64,000 nt of DNA from Gamsiella multidivaricata (lineage: Eukaryota > Mortierellomycota > Mortierellomycetes > Mortierellales > Mortierellaceae): NCBI RefSeq assembly GCF_025024155.1, contig NW_026251734.1, forward strand, positions 248,001-312,000, given 5' to 3'. Below, piece by piece: positions 34,899 to 45,716 of the stretch; position 1 is the stretch's first letter; the number at the start of each line of letters is the position of its first letter. A program made the translations under genes and the position numbers. The notes beneath the pieces are model-generated. The model ran no database searches. It had not been told where the DNA came from and worked only from the letters and a program-made list of their open reading frames with translations.

Positions 34899-35519
34899 AT
34901 TGGGGGGCTGTGAGGGCAGAGCTGTGGTGGGCGAGAGCGCGGGGGATGGAATGTATGCCGGGTGCAAGAAGCGAGGGTGAGGGAAGGGAGAACGAGGGGG
35001 TGGTGAGAAGTGCGCCAGAGGAGGAAGAGTGTGCCCGAGAAAGAGAAGGAAGTCAAGCGATAAGAGAGAGTGAGTGAGTGAGAGAGAGTGAGTGAGAGTG
35101 AGTGAGTGAGTGAGTGGGTGAGTGAGTGGGTGAGTGAGTGGGTGAGTGAGTGAGAGAGAAAGAAGGCAGGAAGTAGGAGGAGGAGGAGGGAGGGAGGGAG
35201 GGAGAAGATAAGGATGCTGCTTTGCGCTGCTTTGCACTGCTTTGCTCTGGCGGGTGGTGTGGTGTAATGCAAAAGGGAGGCGAGTGGGAAGGTGGAAAAG
35301 CGGGATTGGGAAAGAAACACGTAAAAACAATAAGCAAAAACAACATAGGCTGATTAGCTGGACGACAATCGTCTTTTGACAGCGGCGGACTGCTTTGTCA
35401 ACAGCTTAAATTCTGCTGCTGCGACAGGAACACTGTTTCTGCGAGTGAGGAAGCGAGATCTCATTCTTTGCTTTGCCATCGACTCTCCCTCCCTGCCTCC
35501 CTAAAAACGAATCAACCCC
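34899..35519. promoter_or_regulatory. divergent intergenic region, FYR gene and TRM9
   Basis: The two genes start in opposite directions 621 bases apart. The plus strand carries GAGT/GTGA tetranucleotide repeats at about 35069-35158. An open minus-strand frame upstream of the FYR start is compositional, since it encodes only repeated Leu/Thr/Ser/His runs. No other gene is seen. Confidence 0.55.
35069..35158 (+). repeat. GAGT/GTGA tetranucleotide array
   Basis: About 20 units of GAGT with interspersed GAGA and GGGT variants, followed by GAGAGAAAG. It lies in the shared upstream region of the FYR gene and TRM9. Confidence 0.85.
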
Positions 35520-36957
35520 ATGGCCCAGAAAAAGAATCCACTCCACATCCCTTCGCCCTTCCAGGCAGAAGGCCTGGACATGACCGCCGAGCAGAAGGAG
35601 CAGGAGTATGTCCACAATGTTTATCAGCTGATTGCGCCTCACTTCTCGGCAACGCGCTACAAGGTAAGGCAACACGAGCAGGAGACACAGAAAACGAGAC
35701 ACAGGACAACAGATCGTGCGTTCGGGATCATATGTGAACCAATAATTGAGGAAAAAAAAAAAAGGGCCGAAAGAGGAGGCCCAAAGTAGAGCATCAAAAA
35801 CGAACGTGTGATATAACAATGCCAATGCAATAATTCTCTTCTTCTTGTTCTTTGTCATTTCCTTTGGTTCTATCCTGCGATTTCGTCGAACTATCGCGCC
35901 ATAATTTGAACTAGCCCTGGCCCGTGGTTGAAGAGTTTCTACAAACCATGCCTCCGGGATATGTCGGTGCAGATGTGGGGTGCGGCAATGGCAAATATAT
36001 TGGCGTCAATCCGAAACTGTTTATGGTCGGATCCGATAGGTAAGGTGAACAGCAGAAAGGGACTCGGAAGAACGGAGGACGGATTTGAACTGATCATCGA
36101 GTTTGTACTTCTCCATCGATTCTCTTCTACTATGCCTCTTGTTATAATGTATCAAGGAGCTCAAACCTGATTAGCATCTGTGGCGAACGTGGTCATGAGG
36201 CCATGGTCTGCGACGGTCTTGCGCTCCCTTACCGCTCACAATTCTTTGTATGCCAACTATTAGCGCCTGGATGCTCTATATCGCTGTGTAGAACGCTTAT
36301 CTCATACTAATCATTCATATGATTAATTAATTAATTAATTGATCATTATTATAGGACTTTGCCATTTCGATCGCCGTGATTCATCATTTTATTTCGCCAG
36401 AAAGAAGAGTCGCGGCTATCGAGGAGATCTTGAGAGTTGTAAGGATCGGAGGGAGGGCCTTAATTTTTGTTTGGGCACTTGAGCAAACAGGAAAGCGGGA
36501 CTTTGATAAGGACGTCCAGGATGTGTTTGTGCCTTGGGCTATGCCCAAAAAAGCCGAGCCTAAGAGGAACAGCGCCAGATCAAGGCCTCAGGGAGCCAAG
36601 AGAAAGGACCGAGCAAACACTCCGTCGACAACGGATGAGCCCTCAGTGGCGGAGTCAATGGACCAGTTGACTATTCAGGACAATGAGACAGAGGCAAAGC
36701 AGGAAACGACGTCGAGTACACGGCAGATCTTAATGGAATCCACATCCTCGTCATCATCGCCTCCAATAATTGTAGATGCACCCGCCGCGACACCGGATAG
36801 CAGTACAACGGCTCCACCTGTTTATAACCGATATTATCATCTGTTCCATAAAGGAGAATTGGAGGATTTGGTTGTACAGACGAACAAGGCGACCGTAGTG
36901 CAATCAGGATACGATCGCGACAACTGGTGGTGCATTGTAGAGAGGAGGAGTAACTAA
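35520..36957 (+). CDS. TRM9: tRNA wobble uridine carboxymethyl methyltransferase
   Basis: Completes mcm5U and mcm5s2U at the wobble position of tRNA, with Trm112. Exons 35520-35663, 35915-36039, 36157-36247 and 36355-36957 total 963 nt, or 320 aa. The N-terminus has EKEQEYVHNVYQLIAPHFSA-like text (EQEYVHNVYQLIAPHFS, then ATRYK). The SAM site is DVGCGNGKYIGVNPKL, followed by FDFAISIAVIHHFISPERR and WALEQTGKRDFDKDVQDVFV. The Ser/Thr-rich insert of about 100 residues (near 200-275) is longer than in yeast. The end HKGELEDLVVQTNKATVVQS is also standard. The third intron carries a TTAA repeat. Confidence 0.95.
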
Positions 36958-38300
36958 ATCATTTAACCGCAGCATTCATTTAAGCTAGATCTGGATTTGA
37001 AATCCGGTGGATCTGCATGATAAATTACATCTGGCCACTGTACAAAAAGCGGCCTTCTAGATCTGCCGCCGCAAGTTCATTACTTGGCGTGTGTGTGTGT
37101 ATGTATGTGTGTGTAAACCGTTTCGTCTTGCTCCATTGCCACCTTCCCTTTGTGCTGGCTGAGGCTGAGAGGAGTCTTCCAAGTCTCTTGTCTGAAGGCG
37201 TTCCTCTTCCATAGCTGACCCACTATTCTGGGATTTGCCCTCAGTCAGCGTGGATCAAATGTGCATGTGTTAGGAGTACTACCTGTATAAGTGGACCCGT
37301 TGGAGTTCTAGGAAGTATACTTATTTCACAATCCCACATGGATCACTCATAGCAACGCCATTTATGTTGCCTAGGGTGGTTACTGTGCTTGATGTATTCT
37401 CAGATCCCTCCAGCCTACTTATCTCAGTATGTGTAAGACCCATAGCAAAATCATTACAACAAGGGGCCATTAATGCAACACCAGCGGCTTACAACTCATT
37501 CTATTTATGGCATGACCGTGTGTGAATGAGAGAATGGCGTGAATGGGCGAAGTCTTCAGCCTGGGAAGTCGCTCATAGGGCATGTTCCTTCATTCTTCGA
37601 TGCGCCGAAGAGCCCATCGCCACTAAATTTGACAACCAGTCTGAGGCCCTTTTTCGAGGCCAAGCCGGGCTTCTGATTGGGTTGGGTGCGCACGGACGTG
37701 TTGGCAGAGCTGGCGCCATGGTTTAATAACATCCTGCAGGAAGAGAGGAATCGACACTTGCTTCATCATCTTTACCTTTGCTTGCAAGCCTCGTAAATAG
37801 CCGGCGTTCCGCGTGATATCGTGATATGGCCCTAGTGTGGTTGCAGCAAAAGAAATGTGAGGGATGAGCCCTCTTATGTCCACTGCATAAAAAAGCTGTT
37901 GCTTCATGTAGGGCACAAGGCATCATCGGTATAGACTATAGACTATCCGATGCATCTCGACGTAGTGGTTCTGTTTTCTTCTTCTGCCCAGTCAAACCTG
38001 TGTCTTTCATTTCTTCGTTCTCTCGCCTCTCCCTCTTTCTTAATTTCCCCACACTCTTCACTGCTGCACAGTGCTATACCCTTTTCCCACCGACTCCCCT
38101 GCCCCCTCCAAAAACGTCTGCAGCGCCTTTCTAAAACACATTCCTCTCTCTCTCACTCTCCGCTTCCTTGTCTCCTGTCTCTTTGCCACTTTGTTTCTGT
38201 ATCTCTTTCTTTCTCCGCCCTCTATCCGTCACACTGCATCGGTGAACATATCCGTCGAGTTCTCACACATCCCCCTTCCCCCTTCCCCCCTCCCTCAAGG
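36958..38300. other. intergenic region, leader of the ankyrin gene
   Basis: No gene is firmly seen. A minus-strand frame at 37623-37916 (97 codons) has no family resemblance. From about 37980 the plus strand is C/T-rich up to the ATG at 38301. Confidence 0.5.
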
Positions 38301-41300
38301 ATGACCGCTGAGACCCTTCAGGACAACAGAAAGCCTTACCCGGCCCACAGCGAGGGTATCGATCCCACCCTGGGCTCACCCTCCAATTGCTCAGGGAATC
38401 ATCTCTGCGAGAGCGCAACCGAACAGCACCACCACCACCAGGACCTGTCCTCGTGTGCTGTGGCCTCAAACACAACCACAGCGACAACCACCGATACATC
38501 GGCAGCAGCACCAGTCCCCATCTCCACAGCAATCGCAGCAAAGTGCCCTACTACGGATCTGCGGCCATTGAAAGCCACAGCAACCGACCATTCTTTTGAC
38601 ACTACTGCCTTGGCCTCATCCAGCTCTCCTGCTTCGTCTCGCTCAAGCACGCTCGTCTTCGAGGAACTGTCATCGCAACGCACACCTGTATCATCTACCG
38701 CTTCAACGCCTTTTTCAACAAATTCAACGTCGTCATTTTCATTCCCTACGTCGCTATTGGACAATGTGCAACTGCAAGACCCAACCTGCAATAATTCGTC
38801 TATCAGCATCATCACTTCAACATCTGTAGTTTCCACGGCAGCACCAAACACAGCATCGGCAACAACGCCAGCACCAGCAGAGAGCATGGACTGTGCAGCA
38901 GCAATGAGCACAAATCATATTTTAGATCTCCCGACAGAGATCCTGGAGGAAATCATTTGCCGCCTGATCTCTCCTCGGAACTTTGTAAGAAGCTGTCGTC
39001 AGATCTACCGTCTTTCGAGGTCACCATCTTTGCGTGCAAAGTACCTTTGGCTGTTGCATGGCCCAGATCAGGTACTGACCCGCAAGGTGATTGAGCTCCA
39101 CAGGCTGACGAGCTCTATTCTCAGTTCTCCTGTGGTCATGCTCCTGATGGCCATGGGGGCCCCCTTTCGAGATTCAGAGGAGTTTATGTAAGTTGGGCAA
39201 CTCTGGTTGAAACTTTGAACTTTAAGGGACGAAAGAAATAATGACAGAAGATGGGGGGATAGCTGTTTCCTTGGCTGCTTGCTTGTTCAACATGTCCTTT
39301 CCCCCTTGATTCCCGTTGAACGAAAAACTAGTGGTTCTGTGTCTGTCCATCCACTTCTTTTGCTCTTCTTGCATCACCATGGATGAGGGGAAGGGGGGGG
39401 GGAAATAACAAGGGTAAATAGGAAGTGTAGAGGACCAATCTGCATCGCTGTAGGCTACGTCCTTGAATTCTGTTGGGCGGAGATCAAGGGGGCGATAACG
39501 AATTTTTTTCAAACAACAGCGGCATGAAACATACCGCTCGGAGGAGTAGCTCGACTTGGACGCATACACACACCACATACACACGCACATCACATTGTGC
39601 CTTGAAAGCTGTGTGACAAAGAAGAAAAAAGTTTGACCATTGCCAACCAACGCAGCAGCCATGCGTTCGCAGTGGGCCTCAAAAAGAAGGTTATCGGCGA
39701 ATCACAATACAATCGCACATCATCGCACAAACGCTCAGAACAGACCATGGGCTGCATGTGCTTTTTATATTATTCTACTTGTCACTCTACCATGGATGAT
39801 CCTACTTGGGATGGGTGTTGATGCATGGACCTCTCTTTAGACAAGTGATTGTCCGCATTAGTGCGCTGCAAGACAAAGCGACCAAATCATGGTCGGCATC
39901 TTTTGTACTAGACCACTGACACTTCCCCTCTTTCTTTCAACTCATCCAGCTTTCGATGGGCCTGTTCCAAGGGACACATGGACGTAGTCTCCCAACTGCT
40001 AAAAAGCGAGCCGAGGATTGATCTTCGATTTAGATCTGATTGGTTTCTGCGGGAGGCGGCAAAGAACGGTCGGCAAAGTAAACACCAGATGCGAACTCCT
40101 ACAGCGTTGCCGTTTTTTTTTTGTACTCTATTTCTTCTACGTGCATAAATATGCAGCTGAGCTGACTGCAATGAATTCCTTCTTCGAACACTCTAGACGT
40201 TGTCTCGCTCCTCCTTCGACAACCAGACTATGTGCCCTCAGAGAGCGGACTCAACAAGGCATTCGAGGCTGCATACGAACAATCTTTCTGCGACACCGTC
40301 AGAGCGCTCCTCGACTATGCAGAGAATCGTGGTGCACAGCTGGAGCAGGGACCGTCAGCTTTTCAAAGTGTCGTCCCGTCTACCAGGAGGGCGAAGCGGG
40401 TCATGGCGGGTGGACTCTACATCCAAAAGGACGCCGACAAAGCTCTACGCTATGCTGTGCGCGGAAACGATCTGGAGATGGTAAAGCTACTGATGGACTA
40501 TGAGGCGGACGTACATGCGTTTAGCGAGGAGGCGATCTTAGTTGCTGCACACAAGGGCCATGTCGAGATACTGAAGCTGTTGATCCAAGCTGGTGCTGAC
40601 ATCGAGACCAAGGCGGGAGCACCATTGCGACAGGCTGCAGAATATGGACATGCAGAGGCAGTGAAAGTTCTGTGTAGCAGCGGGGCTGATACAATGTGGG
40701 GAGGATGCAGCGCTCTGCGAACGGCAGCATCTCAAGGTAGGCAAACGAAATATCACTGCGTGTTAATCACCATAGGGCCCTTTGAATATCAGTCCAAGAG
40801 CGTCAATGTTCATAATCCCCTCACTCTTCTCCTTTGGTAACTAGGTTTCGACAACATTATTGCAATATTACTTGAGCATGGCGCAAATGTCAACATTCAC
40901 GAGGGAACACCTCTTCAATTAGCGTGTAAGCATGGACATGAGGCTGCTGTACGGGTACTACTCAAATACGGAGCCAACCATCGTCTGGATGATGGAGCCG
41001 CATACAAATTGGCGCTCGAGGCCAACCACGAAGGCATCAAGGCGCTTCTGATTCAGGCAGAGACTGCAATGCGAGCCAAGGAGAGAGAACTAGACAGGAT
41101 ACTTCAGCAACAGGGGCCCATGATGATGACCGGACAGCAGCCATGGTATTCCTCGCATGCGCGAGCGTTCTCAGAGACCCTCAATAACGCTACGTTCCAC
41201 CCTGGAACTCAAACGCCAGCGCCTTCAGCTGCCATGTCTACATCGTCTTCAGCCTCGAATCTGTCAGGGATGATACCGGGCAGCGGATCTATCTTTGCAG

Positions 41301-41479
41301 GAGCAGGTGTTGGTGCCAGTACTGATGGACTATCGAGAGGACACAAGCGGTTCTACAGCCAGATGTCAAATTATCCGCTTTCGGTTGCAGACTTGTTTAG
41401 ATCGGGATCTGTGTGTGGACTCGTTGCCCTGGATGATGAGATTCGGTCAAGGCAAAGAAGCGAGAGTAATCGGCTGTAG
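38301..41479 (+). CDS. F-box and ankyrin-repeat protein
   Basis: Exons 38301-39187, 39950-40077, 40197-40736 and 40845-41479 sum to 2190 nt, or 729 aa. The start at 38301 was chosen because the open frame upstream lies in a C/T-rich leader. Residues 1-200 are Thr/Ser/Ala-rich and likely disordered. An F-box reads DLPTEILEEIICRLISPRNF, then a short linker. At least seven ankyrin units follow, for example ACSKGHMDVVSQLLKS, AVRGNDLEMVKLLMDY, ACKHGHEAAVRVLLKYGAN and the ANHEGIKALLIQ unit. A Gly/Ser-rich tail ends the protein. The F-box suggests an SCF substrate adaptor; a substrate cannot be told. The exon 2 splice was fixed by its ankyrin reading frame. Confidence 0.8.
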
Positions 41480-41847
41480 AACAACGCGATACGCGCAATG
41501 TCAAATGCCAGGAGAATGAAATACTGAGCAGGATGCAGTATCAAACTGAGCATTTTACAATAAAGACAATCCGGTGTTGACACACGCACTTCCCGATACT
41601 TGCTTGGCCATGAGGCAGGAAGTAGCCCTCAAAGACCAAACAAACATGCAAAATATGATCATTGCAGGATGTCGGTGAGAAGCGCGAAAAAGTAATAAGA
41701 CCTCCTGCGCGACTTTCTCCATAGAAGAAAAGGGAGTAAAGTCTGCAGTCTACACTCTTCCAACTCCAGAAGGTGGAGACGCGGAAGTAATCTTACAGGA
41801 CGCAGTACGGACGGTCGATTTGTCGCGAAACAGTGATCTGATCTGAA
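41480..41847. other. short intergenic region, no gene
   Basis: 368 bases between tandem plus-strand genes. Nothing recognisable; promoter elements are not evident. Confidence 0.7.
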
Positions 41848-42906
41848 ATGGCTGACGTGTATCGTGCACTGGCTAGTCTAGAGTATGGACTCAAAACCAA
41901 TACTTTAACTGACGGAACTCAGGACAACAACGGGACCGTCGCTCCGCCTATTCGATCGACATTCGTTACGCCTTCGTCGCTGGAGCTCAATGATACAGAG
42001 TTTGCGAATGGACAGCCGAAAATGATCACTCTACATAGTTACGGTCGTGACACAGCGCGGCCCGAGCTATTCCAGCTATCCGTGGAATCATTGCACGAGC
42101 TCACGATCGAGAGCAAGGCGGCTATGCTACAAAAACGAGGCATGTGCAATGCGACATCGCCGTCAGAGAAGGACAAGGAAGATATCTTGTTTGTGAAGGC
42201 CGAGGCCAGCGTTGCTTTTTTGACGAGTGTGATTATTGTACCCTCGGGAGGACGGCGCCGTGATGCATTCAAGATTATATCTCCAGGTAATGTTCTCGCC
42301 GAGGAGTATCGGGTCTATTCCGAGTACATTGTCATACGTGCCATCTCAACTTTCAGCCCAGTTCATCAGACAAGCAGTTCAGGCCGAGAGGGGTTCGTCC
42401 ATGTTCCGTAAGCAAGGGGGTCAAGGGACGAATGAAGACCATGCCCATCTTCATTCAACCAGACAGCTCTCTGTCAAGTCATCGAAAGGATCGCGTCGAA
42501 CGAGTATGTGCCACGGTCGTTGACTTAATTGGTCGTCTCGGCTGTTCAGTGGGCTAGTACTTTGAATCTGGTGAAAGATAACGATAGCAATAGCACACGA
42601 CGCGCCAACGTTAACAAGCTGGTTCATCATGAGCCAGGAGTGAATCTCATACATGGAATGCGTGCGCAGATGGCAGACAATATGCAGAACGTGTTGGACA
42701 CGAGCGGGTATCTCACTCAGCTGATTCATTGCAACCTTGGAGAGGTCGAGAGCGAACGAAAGGCTTCTAGAAATGGCGGACATGGGCCACAAACTAGAAG
42801 AAAGGGCAAAGGATTGGGCAAAGGGCAAGAAGAGGAGGACACGATGATAAAGGACCTCAGAGCACACGAAGATGCGTCCGCGAAGAAGAGGAGAGGGCAG
42901 GACTAG
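41848..42906 (+). CDS. unknown protein
   Basis: Exons 41848-42286, 42357-42503 and 42578-42906 sum to 915 nt, or 304 aa. The last intron was placed so that the third exon stays open: other donor/acceptor pairs meet a stop at once. The first 145 residues have mixed alpha/beta character, with SVESLHELTIESKAAMLQKR and LTSVIIVPSGGRRRDAFKI. The middle is a helix-rich linker (AQFIRQAVQAERGSS). The C-terminal 85 residues are highly basic and Lys/Gly/Arg-rich. I do not recognise the family. The basic tail suggests a nuclear or nucleic acid-bound protein, and that is all the sequence allows. Confidence 0.6.
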
Positions 42907-43297
42907 CATCTACTAACTACAAGTCGCACAAAGATTCCGCCTGTTATGAAAATACCGGTGCCTGATGGCGAGTATAGGTTGCGACTGAGTGGATTGCGGA
43001 TGTTAGGCGACATTGACAAACCGCGATTATGATACGTAGATAACTCGAGACTTTAGGATCCAACGCGTACACGCGTCAGCGCCAGGAGATATGGATCCGG
43101 GTCGAGTGGCATTAGTGATATCAAGCATTCACCTGTTTATTTCAATATTTGCAAAAAAATAAAAATAAAAATAAGCGCGTGACGTTACTATTCCTTAATT
43201 TTTAACCTACTTTGCCACCAACCTTCTCCGCACATTCTTTTTCTCTTTTACACACAAGCATCCTTCGCACCCTCCCCCTTCCCTGTATACATCCACC
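42907..43297. other. intergenic, AT-rich leader of the next gene
   Basis: 391 bases. AT-rich near 43150-43200, then a C/T-rich leader. No gene. Confidence 0.7.
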
Positions 43298-45577
43298 ATG
43301 GTAGTAACACGAACCAGACGCCATACAACCCCAGCATCAGCTTCTCCTGCTGCACAACATACACGACCTAATCGACGAACGAGGACACGTGCCATCACTG
43401 CGGCCTCATCAAAGAAAAACAACAACAATAATAACGATGCACTGGAAGCGGACAAAGAGAATCATGACAACAGCAGAAGCACAACCACACATCCAATGCA
43501 GTCGGATGCGAAAGCCAATGCATCACTCAATAAGGATGCGCCGCTGACGACACGAGGTACAAGGATTATGCGCGATACGCGGCGAACCCCTGCTACGACA
43601 ACGACAGCAAGCAATAACCCGACAGAAGACGAGGAGGTCGAAAGACCCCGCCGAGAGCGTGTTGAAGCTGTGGTCATTGTCGAACACCCTCGGAAACTCA
43701 GGTCATGGGAAACACTGGATAATAATACTCGTGCGCACACAGATGCGAAAATTCCCATAGATCTTCACGATGACTATGCGCTCAACTTCGAGACCAGTAT
43801 GACAACGGATGCCTTTACAACCGATATGCTCAAGGATTCGTCGCCAAAGCTGCGGAAACACAACGAGGCGAATGTGGAGAGCGGGATTTCAGGCAAGAGC
43901 GACGATCACAATTCGATGTTGTTCTCTCGACTCTCGCTCTCTCCGCCTCCCCCATTACTCTTCGATAACGATGACGAGGAGGATTACTATGGCGAAGGAA
44001 ACAGTCCGTGGAGGATGAACTTTGATTCCCGACAATCGAGCTCATGCATGAACGACCAGTCCCGGCGCAGAACTATTGATTTTACGCTTTTAGAGCTGGA
44101 ACCGGACGAACAGCAGCACAAGGACCGTCTTGAGTCTTCTTCTTCAGCAGCACCAGCAACAGCAGCATTTTTGAGCTGGGATAAGGACGGGGCGATGGAC
44201 GATTACGATGAGGATGATGATCCGTTCGGATTCTCAAAGGTCGAACGGAAGCTGCAGAGGACCAAGAGCATGCGGCCGAAACTATTGGCTATCAACGAGG
44301 TCAATGCCCGCAGCCCAGCTGTCTCTGCCTCCGCCATGGCCGTCGACACCACAACCAGCAGAATCAGCAGTCCAAGCACCAGCATCGACAGGAGCACGAT
44401 TGATGAAAATGGACTTACCACTCGTGAGGCTGTTCTGGAGAGGGTTGCGAACAGGAGGAGAGGCGACGTCAAGGGCAAAGGGAAGATTGTGGAGCAGGAT
44501 CCGCTTTCGAGTGATAGTCATGATGCGGACAGGAGCCGGAGTGAGGCCGCAGAATTTTCGGCAGAGGATATACAGAGAGCGGTCCAGCTGAGCAGGGGCT
44601 TGGATGTGGCCAATGGCGAAGGGTGTTCGAGTGGTTTAACAGCATCATCAACATCGCAGTCTGGTGCTCGTACGACGGCTACCGAAGGCGATAATACAAT
44701 TCTGCAGGAAACAATCGCCACAGACCAGGACGACGAAGAAACTTTGACTAGGAGCACGAGGCGTATATCTCGGCTGTATGGAAAGGCGGCCGCCGTCGGT
44801 GTTCAGAATGCCCAAACCTTGGCGGACACGACTGCTTCGACCGCACACAGCAACGCACATACCCCAGTTCTTGATGACAATACCTACAGCCACGATATCG
44901 AGATGGAAGCTGTCACCGATATTACCTCTACACCACCAAGGAAGACTCGTTCAGACGACTCTACGAATTCGGACCTTTCAATTCTTTCGAGCGATTTCTC
45001 ACCAATAATTCTTGATCGTACACCTACAAGGAAACCGGAAGCCGGAATGCCAATGTCGCTGGAATATCCGTCCACAGGTCCGGGCAAAGGACGCTCGCGG
45101 CCAAAGAAGAAGTACATGTTGACGGAACAACTTGAGGCGATGCTACCACGACGTAGGAGGAAGCTGAATATGATGAGCAAGAACAGGAACAACAATGTGG
45201 TGGATTTGGGCAGCAGTAGCGAGGAAGACGAGAATGACTCGGATGGATCAATTGGATCGGCTTCGGAGGACGAGAGAGAGTCTTTGACGCGGTTACGACG
45301 CGGACGTACAGCGACACATTCGGTGGACACGAGGCGTAGAGCAAGAACTTTGGGCAAGAAACGATCTGCGCCTGGTGAACTCTCTAAGCCAGTATCCAAG
45401 CGCGGCGGTGTCAAGGGTTCTGCATCTGTGAGCGACAAGGACAAGCGCAAGGACAAGGGCAAGGGCAAGGCAGAGGACAGGAGCGGCTGGTCTGCAGAAC
45501 AATGGGCAGCGCAACAAGAGCGGATCAAATACTTTCAGCAGGTCGACGATTTTGATCTGGAGGTTGAGCCTATCTAG
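43298..45577 (+). CDS. disordered nuclear protein, sororin-like candidate
   Basis: Intronless, 759 aa. The first 40 residues are basic and Arg-rich. A KEN box lies at residues 53-55 (nt 43454-43462), a typical APC/C-Cdh1 degron. An FGF motif is at 310-312 in DDDPFGFSKVERK; in human sororin the FGF motif is used to displace WAPL from PDS5. The C-terminus reads WAAQQERIKYFQQVDDFDLE then VEPI. It resembles the sororin C-terminal domain, which ends with a conserved W-A-A, a helix, and F-D-L-x-V-E. The three features occur in the same order as in sororin. The rest is charged and low-complexity. The protein is longer than human sororin (252 aa), but long forms such as fly Dalmatian exist. A lineage-specific disordered protein with these motifs by chance is the main alternative. 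Intron-free structure and a 3' end only 139 bases from OMA1 are also notable. Confidence 0.6.
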   Translation: MVVTRTRRHTTPASASPAAQHTRPNRRTRTRAITAASSKKNNNNNNDALEADKENHDNSRSTTTHPMQSDAKANASLNKDAPLTTRGTRIMRDTRRTPATTTTASNNPTEDEEVERPRRERVEAVVIVEHPRKLRSWETLDNNTRAHTDAKIPIDLHDDYALNFETSMTTDAFTTDMLKDSSPKLRKHNEANVESGISGKSDDHNSMLFSRLSLSPPPPLLFDNDDEEDYYGEGNSPWRMNFDSRQSSSCMNDQSRRRTIDFTLLELEPDEQQHKDRLESSSSAAPATAAFLSWDKDGAMDDYDEDDDPFGFSKVERKLQRTKSMRPKLLAINEVNARSPAVSASAMAVDTTTSRISSPSTSIDRSTIDENGLTTREAVLERVANRRRGDVKGKGKIVEQDPLSSDSHDADRSRSEAAEFSAEDIQRAVQLSRGLDVANGEGCSSGLTASSTSQSGARTTATEGDNTILQETIATDQDDEETLTRSTRRISRLYGKAAAVGVQNAQTLADTTASTAHSNAHTPVLDDNTYSHDIEMEAVTDITSTPPRKTRSDDSTNSDLSILSSDFSPIILDRTPTRKPEAGMPMSLEYPSTGPGKGRSRPKKKYMLTEQLEAMLPRRRRKLNMMSKNRNNNVVDLGSSSEEDENDSDGSIGSASEDERESLTRLRRGRTATHSVDTRRRARTLGKKRSAPGELSKPVSKRGGVKGSASVSDKDKRKDKGKGKAEDRSGWSAEQWAAQQERIKYFQQVDDFDLEVEPI

Positions 45578-45716
45578 GCGCTTATGAAGTCACCATATGC
45601 TGCGATACTACTGTCTAACTCTATTAAAACTATATGTACTTATGTTCTTCAGTCATCTTGCGAATATGTAGTTCATTAAATTGTATGGTGGTCTAAGTTG
45701 TACTCGTTCTCATTGA

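Noticed and set aside
34734..35330. 198-codon minus-strand frame upstream of the FYR gene
   Set aside because: It runs through the GAGT array and CT-rich sequence, so the product is only Leu/Ser/Thr/His runs. The FYR start at 34898 lies inside it in the same frame, and upstream text is leader.
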